NCBI GenBank assembly: GCA_019310535.1
Contig: JAFDED010000002.1
Span: 1-64,000 of the forward strand
Reading direction: 5' to 3'
Length of the DNA: 64,000 nt
From: Deltaproteobacteria bacterium
GTDB taxonomy: Bacteria; Desulfobacterota; JAFDED01
Below, in pieces: positions 57,585 through 64,000 of the stretch (position 1 is its first letter; each line of letters begins with the position of its first letter). The translations under genes and the position numbers were made by a program. Under the pieces are notes generated by a model, which saw only the letters and a list, made by a program, of their open reading frames with translations, had not been told where the DNA came from and made no database searches.

Positions 57585-58562
57585 ATGATGAAAGAAGTCC
57601 TTTTAATGAGAGGCGCGAAAAGAATCGTGGAATATAACGCAGGAGTGAAGCCCGGAGAGAAGGTGCTCATTATCACAGATTTTTCGGAGCAGATCCCTCA
57701 TGCTCAGGCCCTGGCTGGAGCAGTCTGGCAGGCGGGAGCAGAGCCGATCATTTCCATCATTGTCCCCAGAAAAACCCCGGGGCAAGAACCCCCCGAACTT
57801 GTGGCAGAGAGCATGAAGAAGGCCGATGTGATTTTGCTGCCCCTCAGCATCTCAATCACCCATACTCCAGCCCTGAAGGCCGCACTTGGAGAGGGCGCCA
57901 GAGCGATCGTTTTGACAGACATCACCGATGGATTGATGAATGAAGGGGGCATCAAGGCAGACTTCGAAGAAGTGAAACCTTTGTGTGAAAAAGTTGCCAA
58001 ACTATTGACTGATACGAATTTCGTCACATTGACATCACCAAGGGGAACCCATCTCACCATGAGTCTTGAAGGACGGAAAGGAAATGCTCATACTGGCCTG
58101 GCACGGGAACCCGGGACAGCATCCACTGTGCCCGACATCGAGGCAAACATATCCCCGGTGGAAGAGAGCGCCGAAGGCGTCTTTGTGGCGGACGGAAGCA
58201 TCCCCTATTATCAGATTGGGGTCTTGAGGGAGCCGGTTGTTTTCACCATCAAAAAAGGAAAAGTCGCCAAGATCGAGGGAGGGGATCAAGCGACAACCAT
58301 CAGCAACATGATGGCTGCTCAAAACAATCCCCTCGTCTATAACCTCGCTCAGCTTGCCTTCGGCCTCAATCCTAAATGTAAAATGTCAGGCCTCACTCTG
58401 GACGATGAGGGCGTTTATGGGACCGCCCATATCGGTATAGGTACGAGCATTGTCCTAGGCGGGGAGGTTATGGCATCTATGCACTTCGATGCGGTAATGT
58501 GGAAACCAAGCCTGGAGGCCGATGGAAAAGTGGTGTTGAAGGAGGGAGAGTGGCTGATTTAG
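57585..58562 (+). CDS. M29 aminopeptidase/NicX-like metalloenzyme
   Basis: 325 residues of COG2309. NicX, a member of this fold, is a 2,5-dihydroxypyridine dioxygenase; others are thermophilic aminopeptidases. MRGAKRIVEYNAGVKPGEK, SPRGTHLTMSLEG, and the C-terminal metal region ENISPVEE-like ANISPVEESAEG, GTAHIGIGTS and SMHFDAVMW fit. Placement after tctABC suggests a catabolic enzyme for the imported compound. Confidence 0.8.
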   Translation: MMKEVLLMRGAKRIVEYNAGVKPGEKVLIITDFSEQIPHAQALAGAVWQAGAEPIISIIVPRKTPGQEPPELVAESMKKADVILLPLSISITHTPALKAALGEGARAIVLTDITDGLMNEGGIKADFEEVKPLCEKVAKLLTDTNFVTLTSPRGTHLTMSLEGRKGNAHTGLAREPGTASTVPDIEANISPVEESAEGVFVADGSIPYYQIGVLREPVVFTIKKGKVAKIEGGDQATTISNMMAAQNNPLVYNLAQLAFGLNPKCKMSGLTLDDEGVYGTAHIGIGTSIVLGGEVMASMHFDAVMWKPSLEADGKVVLKEGEWLI

Positions 58563-59159
58563 ATCAGGATAATCCTTTCTGTTGGAGTTGAAAAGAGGGT
58601 GGTTTGCGTATGCACTGTAAGATGTCCTTCAGACGAGTTTTATATAAGAGGATTAAGTCATATTTCCGCCGCGGAAAAGACCCGATATATCATTCGTTCC
58701 CGCAAGCGGGGGCGAGGGGACGATAATTCAATAGTATTTCGGACACGGCCCATATCACGTTCCTGAAACATTGTCTATGCAATACCGCGCAGCACTTCGC
58801 CAAAATCTAACGGGCCCAATTCCGGCGAAAAAATTTTCGGGGAAGGTGAATTTGAAAAGGCGGTTGAAATGATCTATGATGTAACTGGCTGCGACCCCAA
58901 AACCAGTCGACCTTCTCGATGCAAGCTTCTTGAGCGGGGACTGGAATGGGTTGATGAACTTCTCCATGATGAGATAAAGAATCGCCAGCCTGCGTCATCA
59001 AGCGTGTCCTTGAATTCCTGTCATGCTTTTCTTTAACAGGAACATCTTTGACATGGTCATCTGCTTTGGCTTATCCATTTTTTTACCCGGCCGTGGCATT
59101 GTAAACTGGTGTTTATTTACACTTGATGGTGGTATAGTATTGGACCAAGGAGGTCTACC
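58563..59159 (+). other. 600-base gap with a possible decayed frame at about 58767-59035
   Basis: A frame without a start reads FEKAVEMIYDVTGCDPKTS, then LLERGLEWVDELLHDEIKN, and looks protein-like; I do not recognise it. It may be a gene end left by rearrangement. Upstream of it (58563-58766) I see nothing but a short GCCGCGGAAAAG stretch and a G/C-rich hairpin CCCGCAAGCGGG near 58700. Confidence 0.3.
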
Positions 59160-60263
59160 ATGAAAAAGGCATATGTAATTCCGACGGTCCTGGTCATAGC
59201 ATTATTCTTTAGTATGTTTATACCTGATGGCTTTTCAGCCTCTCCATCACTGTTTCTCCGATGTGAAGGCAACATGGACAGTGAGAATGGACTCACTCCA
59301 CAGCAGAATAGGAGTGTTCTTTATGGGCCGGGCGTTGTGGGAACGGGCGCACAGTTCACCCGACTTGCATTTGTTGTGTTTGAAAACTCCGGCATCTGGA
59401 CGCGCGAACAAGGAACCTTCGCTGCCTGGGTAAAACCCACAACGGATTACAATACGGATATAGAACGCCACGACATTTTCGCGGCAGGCATCGGAATAAA
59501 CTTTTTCCTGAGCTGGAACGGCGGCTTGTTGAGTTACAGCCCCACAAGCGGGGATTTCGGCGGAACGTTGAATTTCGCCACCAATCCTACCGCGGGAGAT
59601 CATTGGATCAACACCACGACCCCTATCACCTCCATCTTCAACGACAACGACTGGCATCACGTGGCGTGCACATGGGGCCCTGCAGGGAAAAAAGTATATG
59701 TTGATGGGGAGCTAAAGGAGACCGATTCCGATTATTCCCAGCTCAGCGAAAGCGTAAACCAAATCATCATCGGGGCCAACAACCACTATGGGGAAGGGTA
59801 TATCTTCCACCTTAGCTCCTGGATAGACGAGGTCCGGTTTTACACGACCCAGCTCAGCGATAGTGATATTCTGGAGATCTATTCATCAGAGGCGTCAGGG
59901 GGAACGACTGATGGCGGCACCGGAGATACCGGAGATACCGGAGACACGGGCGGCACCGGTGCAGACGGTCAATGCGCCACATTCGACATTGTCACCAACA
60001 CCTTCCATATTCCTTGCTTCAGCATCGGCACCGATTCCTATTGGATCGATATGAGCCTTGCCTCTCTTAATCCGACTCAGTTTGAGCTGAGTAACTATGG
60101 CCAGGGTATAACTGATACCCAATGCTCTACATTTGACGCGGTCTCGAATATCTTGCACATTCCTTGTTACAGCGTCGGCACCGATTCCTATTGGATTGAT
60201 ATGGGCCTCTTTTCTTCAGACCCGGTTATATTCGAATTGCGGAACTACGGAGAGAATGAATAA
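59160..60263 (+). CDS. secreted LamG-like protein with two tandem C-terminal repeats
   Basis: 367 residues. Signal peptide ending near GFSAS; a concanavalin/LamG-like domain (SGIWTREQGTFAAWVKPTT, NDNDWHHVACTWGPAGKKV, WIDEVRFYTTQLSDSDI); a Gly/Thr/Asp linker (TGDTGDTGDTGGTG); then two 48-residue repeats with the pattern CxTFD-10-HIPC-4-GTDSYWIDM-11-FEL-NYG. The cysteines are conserved between repeats. It should be an exported glycan- or surface-binding protein. AAGGAGG precedes the ATG. Confidence 0.85.
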   Translation: MKKAYVIPTVLVIALFFSMFIPDGFSASPSLFLRCEGNMDSENGLTPQQNRSVLYGPGVVGTGAQFTRLAFVVFENSGIWTREQGTFAAWVKPTTDYNTDIERHDIFAAGIGINFFLSWNGGLLSYSPTSGDFGGTLNFATNPTAGDHWINTTTPITSIFNDNDWHHVACTWGPAGKKVYVDGELKETDSDYSQLSESVNQIIIGANNHYGEGYIFHLSSWIDEVRFYTTQLSDSDILEIYSSEASGGTTDGGTGDTGDTGDTGGTGADGQCATFDIVTNTFHIPCFSIGTDSYWIDMSLASLNPTQFELSNYGQGITDTQCSTFDAVSNILHIPCYSVGTDSYWIDMGLFSSDPVIFELRNYGENE

Positions 60264-60331
60264 ACCCCAACCAGGTCGCTGGGACGGGATTTTGACGGGA
60301 ACATTTACATTTTCAGGCCCGAGTCCAAGGC

Positions 60332-60451
60332 ATGGCCGGTTCTTTCGTCTCTTTAATTGAGAAACATCCTCAAGCAGATGATTTTGCGGGGGGGACCGTC
60401 ACTCTGTTCGGTGCAATTGACGGAAACCTTTACCGGAGCGGCGATTTTTGA
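60332..60451 (+). CDS. possible 39-residue ORF or remnant
   Basis: Reads [19 protein letters not shown] then [19 protein letters not shown] and stops. An adjacent frame just upstream carries a similar FDGNIYIFR. No ribosome site is visible. Could be the end of a lost gene. Confidence 0.25.
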   Translation: MAGSFVSLIEKHPQADDFAGGTVTLFGAIDGNLYRSGDF

Positions 60452-60507
60452 ATCAGACAAGGAAAACGCAGGAGAATCACAAAACATTTTCCCGGGAAGG
60501 AGAAGGA

Positions 60508-61101
60508 ATGGGTGTCATACGGCGGGCCATAATAAGCGTCACGGACAAAAGCGGTATCGCGGAATTTGCAACAGAGTTGGGGCGATCCGGCGTGGAAATC
60601 CTCTCCACCGGAGGTACCGCTGCAGCTCTGCGAAAAGTGGGGTTACCGGTGCGGGATGTATCAGATTATACCGGCTTTCCCGAAATGCTGGACGGTCGCG
60701 TCAAGACACTTCATCCACTGATCCATGGCGGGTTGCTGGCTTTGCGCGATCGATCCGAACATGTGGAACAGATGGAGAAAGCGGGCATCCTCCCCATCGA
60801 TATGGTTGTGGTGAACCTCTATGCCTTCGAGCAGACCGTTGCCAAGCCTGGTGTGAGCCTGGAGGATGCCATGGAGAATATTGACATCGGAGGACCTTCC
60901 ATGCTGCGGGCGGCGGCCAAAAATTATCCTTTCGTCACAGTTGTTACCGACCCGTCTGATTATGCCCGGATTTTGCAGGAAATGAAAGAAAGCGGCGGCA
61001 CAGTCAGCCGGAAGACCAACTTCTATCTTGCGCGCAAGGTATTCCGCCTTACTTCTGCGTATGACCGGGCGATTGCGGATTATCTGGATTCTATCCGGTG
61101 A
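60508..61101 (+). CDS. purH: stand-alone IMP cyclohydrolase (N-terminal domain of PurH)
   Basis: 197 residues from the ATG at 60508, with GGAGAAGG upstream. Contains only the MGS-like IMP cyclohydrolase domain: [57 protein letters not shown]. The usual AICAR formyltransferase half (about 320 residues) is absent, so FAICAR must be made by a separate protein such as a lone PurH-C or PurP elsewhere. Confidence 0.92.
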   Translation: MGVIRRAIISVTDKSGIAEFATELGRSGVEILSTGGTAAALRKVGLPVRDVSDYTGFPEMLDGRVKTLHPLIHGGLLALRDRSEHVEQMEKAGILPIDMVVVNLYAFEQTVAKPGVSLEDAMENIDIGGPSMLRAAAKNYPFVTVVTDPSDYARILQEMKESGGTVSRKTNFYLARKVFRLTSAYDRAIADYLDSIR

Positions 61102-61239
61102 TTCTGGCATTTTAGCCGGCTCAGGGAACGAACATCCGATGAAGAACCCTCGTTGGAATCGTCGGTTCAGGACGGTAGGCCCGTGCGTACGCATCGAACA
61201 GTGCGGGACGTGTTATACAATATTGCCTGGAGAGAGAAA

Positions 61240-62562
61240 GTGAAGGTGCTGGTCGTAGGAGGAGGGGGCCGGGAGCATGCTTTGGTCTGGAAAATCGCCA
61301 AAAGCCCCTTGGTAGAAAAAATTTACTGCGCTCCGGGAAATGCCGGAATCCAAAAAGCAGCACAATGCGTTCCCATCGCAGCCGACCGCGTTGATGATTT
61401 GGTGCGCTTTGCCGAGGAAGAACGGGTGGACCTTACGGTGGTCGGACCCGAGATGCCACTGGTTCTGGGACTGGTGGATCGTATGAATGAAAAGGGATTA
61501 AAGATAATAGGTCCCACACAAAAGGCGGCCCAAATCGAGGGGAGCAAGGCTTTTGCCAAAAAACTCATGAAGCGGCATGGGATACCCACGGGGGACGCGG
61601 TTGTTTTTTCACATCGGGATGAGGCGGCTACGTATATCCGAACGGGCTCAGGTCCCCTTGTGATAAAAGCCGACGGGTTGGCCGCGGGGAAAGGGGTCCT
61701 GCTGTGCCGCGATCGAAAAGAAGCGATGGTGGCTCTTGACAGGATCATGCTGGAAAGGGAATTCGGCGATGCTGGAAATCGCGTTGTGGTCGAGGAGCTC
61801 CTGAAGGGAGAGGAAGCCTCGTTTATCGTCTTTACAGATGGTCGAACCGTAGTGCCCATGCCCACTTCCCAGGACCACAAACCTGTTTTCGACAATGACG
61901 AGGGTCCCAACACCGGCGGTATGGGGGCCTACTCACCTGCACCGGTGGTAACCGAGGAGATGCATCAGCGGATAATGGAGGAGATAATGATTCCCGCCGT
62001 TGAGGCCATGGCAGAGTTGGGAACGCCGTATCGAGGAGCCCTTTATGCCGGATTGATGATCGGGGAGGAGGGGCCAAAGGTCCTGGAATTTAACGCACGT
62101 TTCGGCGACCCCGAGATGCAGCCCCTTATTATGCGCCTGGAGAGCGATCTCGTTCCGATACTGATTGCAATTGTGGAAGGAGAGTTAGATGGCATAGAAG
62201 TTCGTTGGGACCCGCGCCCGGCGGTGTGCGTGGTTATGGCATCGGGGGGCTATCCCGGTTCTTACGAAAAGGGTAAAGAGATAGAAGGATTGAACGATGC
62301 GGAGGCCATGGATGACGTGGCGGTGTTCCACGCGGGAACCCGAAATCTGGCAGGACGTATCTTTACAGACGGGGGGCGCGTACTGGGGGTCACAGCCCAG
62401 GGCAGGGACATAGAGTCGGCCATAAAACGTGCGTATGAAGCGTGCTCCTTGATTCGATGGGAGGGCCTCCATTATCGCAAGGACATCGGGCGAAAAGCAC
62501 TGAAGAAAATTCTTCGCTCTCAAAGCAACGATAATTCCATCTATGGTTCAGGATCCGAGTGA
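61240..62562 (+). CDS. purD: phosphoribosylamine-glycine ligase
   Basis: 440 residues from GTG at 61240 (MKVLVVGGGGREHALVW), with GGAGAG 6 bases upstream; the longer frame has an implausible N-terminus. ATP-grasp enzyme joining glycine to phosphoribosylamine. VVGPEMPLVLG, FAKKLMKRHGIPTGD, FNARFGDPEMQPL are family motifs. Overlaps the next gene by 20 bases. Confidence 0.95.
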   Translation: MKVLVVGGGGREHALVWKIAKSPLVEKIYCAPGNAGIQKAAQCVPIAADRVDDLVRFAEEERVDLTVVGPEMPLVLGLVDRMNEKGLKIIGPTQKAAQIEGSKAFAKKLMKRHGIPTGDAVVFSHRDEAATYIRTGSGPLVIKADGLAAGKGVLLCRDRKEAMVALDRIMLEREFGDAGNRVVVEELLKGEEASFIVFTDGRTVVPMPTSQDHKPVFDNDEGPNTGGMGAYSPAPVVTEEMHQRIMEEIMIPAVEAMAELGTPYRGALYAGLMIGEEGPKVLEFNARFGDPEMQPLIMRLESDLVPILIAIVEGELDGIEVRWDPRPAVCVVMASGGYPGSYEKGKEIEGLNDAEAMDDVAVFHAGTRNLAGRIFTDGGRVLGVTAQGRDIESAIKRAYEACSLIRWEGLHYRKDIGRKALKKILRSQSNDNSIYGSGSE

Positions 62563-63373
62563 TCCGGAGGCGTTATGTAAAATGGTCGGCAAATGGCTGC
62601 ATGAACGCAAGACCATGCTTTTCCGTGATCTTGTGAGCGAATATCTTGATAATCGAATATTCTTTGATGAGATTATTCAAAATCATCAGAAGACCGGTCG
62701 AGTTCAGTACTCAATGATGGAGCATTGGGTAGGCACTGAATCACACAAGGGGAAGCTCTGGACGCTAAAAGATCGCTGCCACTATCTATTGCGCAACGAC
62801 AAGGAAAAGGGAAGCATACTGGGATACCTCTTTGATTGGACCATTGGCTCGATTTTTCATCAATGCATAAAGCTCAAAGAAGACGTGTATCAACTGGAGG
62901 CTTATGCTCCGCAATATGAAAGGCTGGTCGATGGCGAATATCCCACCGGCAAGCTCGATCAGATCCTCCGCGAGATGGAACAGCGGATGAATGTCATCAG
63001 TACTTCCTTGAAGAGCGAATTGGCGGAGATCGCCTCTTTATTTCAAACCGCGGACGCCCATTTGGCGCGCCTTCTTCCCCGTCACTCGGACAACTCCCTG
63101 TTAGTGCGCTTCCTGATTCACAACCGCCACACAGTCGAACGCGTCTATGGAAAAGATGCGCTGGATCGTATCCTGATCGATATGTATCCCCCCGGTCTTC
63201 ATGAAGCTTACTACATGGCCGGCTTAAGCTATTTGGATGGAGGATGGTACAAGGAGGCGATGTATCTTTTTCAAACGGGGCTCACTATGGCACCGGGACA
63301 TGAGGGTTTGCGGAAAAGTCTTGCAGAGGTGAGGATTCGGGAAGAACAGAATATGGAGAAGGAGAATGGGTAA
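62543..63373 (+). CDS. uncharacterised protein between purD and purE, TPR-like end
   Basis: 276 residues, no signal or TM. Charged, helical protein; residues 225-265 read as a TPR pair (AYYMAGLSYLDGGWYKEAM, then YLFQTGLTMAPGHEGLRK). It overlaps purD by 20 bases and purE by 8, so it is translated with them. I do not recognise the family. The position suggests a link to purine synthesis or simple operon hitch-hiking. Confidence 0.75.
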   Translation: MVQDPSDPEALCKMVGKWLHERKTMLFRDLVSEYLDNRIFFDEIIQNHQKTGRVQYSMMEHWVGTESHKGKLWTLKDRCHYLLRNDKEKGSILGYLFDWTIGSIFHQCIKLKEDVYQLEAYAPQYERLVDGEYPTGKLDQILREMEQRMNVISTSLKSELAEIASLFQTADAHLARLLPRHSDNSLLVRFLIHNRHTVERVYGKDALDRILIDMYPPGLHEAYYMAGLSYLDGGWYKEAMYLFQTGLTMAPGHEGLRKSLAEVRIREEQNMEKENG

Positions 63374-63896
63374 CAAAAAGGTCGGCATAGTGATGGGAAG
63401 CAAATCTGACCTTCCTGTGATGGAAAAGGCTGCATATATGCTCAGGCAATTCGGGATTGAATGCGAAATGACCATTGCCTCCGCTCACCGCTCACCGCGA
63501 TTGGTTAGGGAGTACGCGACCAGCGCCCTGGATCGGGGCATCTCCGTGATAATTGCAGGCGCTGGAGCTGCTGCTCATTTACCGGGCGTACTGGCTTCGG
63601 GGACGACTCTTCCGGTAATCGGAGTTCCCATCGCATCTTCACCACTGGGAGGGTTCGATTCCCTTCTGGCCATGGTTCAGATGCCTTCCGGGATCCCTGT
63701 GGCTACCATGGCCGTTGGCCCCGCCGGTGCAACTAACGCTGGAATAATGGCAGCGCAGATCCTTGCCATGAACGACCCTGAATTGGCCCTTATGTTGCGT
63801 CGTCATCGACAGCAGATGGCTGAAGAGATTGAAGGGCAGGCGCGGCAAGTCCTCCATCCACAAGGTGCAGATGGGAAGCAGGATGAAAAGGAATGA
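63366..63896 (+). CDS. purE: N5-carboxyaminoimidazole ribonucleotide mutase
   Basis: 176 residues, class I PurE. GIVMGSKSDLPVMEKAA, ASAHRSPRLV (catalytic His), AGAGAAAHLPGVLAS, VIGVPIASSPLGGFDSLL and VGPAGATNAGIMAA are family blocks. Acts in de novo purine synthesis after PurK. Confidence 0.96.
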   Translation: MGNKKVGIVMGSKSDLPVMEKAAYMLRQFGIECEMTIASAHRSPRLVREYATSALDRGISVIIAGAGAAAHLPGVLASGTTLPVIGVPIASSPLGGFDSLLAMVQMPSGIPVATMAVGPAGATNAGIMAAQILAMNDPELALMLRRHRQQMAEEIEGQARQVLHPQGADGKQDEKE

Positions 63897-64000
63897 ATCT
63901 CTAAAGATCTTCCAGACCGGGCCGGGGAGAGACCCGGATGTCGGAGTGGAAAAAGCAGCCCGGGCTATCCGTGCAGGCGGCCTTGTGGCATACCCGACGG
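63883..64000 (+). CDS. tsaC: TsaC/Sua5-type threonylcarbamoyl-AMP synthase (partial)
   Basis: The window ends inside this gene. The visible 39 codons start MKRNESLKIFQ and reach KAARAIRAGGLVAYPT, the YrdC-domain N-terminus for the tRNA t6A pathway. The start overlaps purE by 14 bases. Confidence 0.7.
   Translation, partial: MKRNESLKIFQTGPGRDPDVGVEKAARAIRAGGLVAYPT

Overview
The window looks like chromosomal DNA of a free-living, Gram-negative, probably anaerobic bacterium of the Desulfobacterota (former Deltaproteobacteria), near the Syntrophobacterales. This rests on gene content and is an inference: an outer-membrane toolkit (Mla lipid transport, LolA, lipoproteins), LL-diaminopimelate aminotransferase, TRAP and TTT carboxylate transporters, an archaeal-type phosphoglycerate mutase, a Memo-family protein, a single-domain IMP cyclohydrolase and eukaryote-like Ser/Thr kinase signalling. 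About 50 protein genes, two tRNAs and several gene remnants are visible. No CRISPR array, rRNA operon or intact prophage is present.

Layout. 0-8.4 kb: uvrA, a YwgA-like protein, a response regulator overlapping a large sensor kinase, and a Memo-family protein with a textbook promoter. 8.5-25.2 kb: a mosaic region bounded by two direct copies of a 336-370 bp non-coding element. It holds a gene remnant, a TRAP operon (dctM-dctQ-dctP), a tyrosine-recombinase remnant, an AT-rich MutY-like gene without the Fe-S motif, an AttEFGH-like export operon, a quinone-reductase remnant, a VOC protein, apgM, a B12-binding radical SAM protein and carB. 25.3-33.1 kb: a tightly overlapping minus-strand operon plsC-(small ORF)-ftsK-lolA-rimO-TPR/Ser-Thr kinase. 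33.8-38.6 kb: secA-argJ (ATGA overlap) and a secreted nuclease-like protein. 38.9-42.9 kb: a TPR-protein remnant, then mlaE-mlaF-mlaD-lipoprotein on the minus strand. 43-48.5 kb: an HD hydrolase and a GldA/GldF/GldG/DUF4340 transporter operon. 49-53 kb: dapL, folK, a YHS-like protein, a lytic transglycosylase, pgsA, tRNA-Gly and tRNA-Cys. 53-58.6 kb: a threonine-synthase-like enzyme, tctC-tctA-tctB and an M29/NicX-like metalloenzyme, probably one uptake and catabolism unit. 59-64 kb: a secreted LamG-like protein with a two-copy C-terminal repeat, then a purine block (IMP cyclohydrolase, purD, unknown TPR-like gene, purE) running into a partial tsaC/sua5 gene.

The most interesting signal is the paired non-coding element at 8503-8838 and 24828-25197. 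It has imperfect 11-bp terminal inverted repeats (TAGGATTATCC against TAGAATTATCC), no ORF of its own, and internal hairpins. Copy 2 lies inside the last codons of carB and is flanked by 6-bp TAAACA direct repeats. Removing the element together with one repeat restores a reading frame ending HKQIKILSGY-stop, which resembles the normal CarB tail; the present gene ends HKHIGLSY-stop, with its stop codon supplied by the element. This looks like a MITE-type insertion tolerated because it brings its own stop codon.
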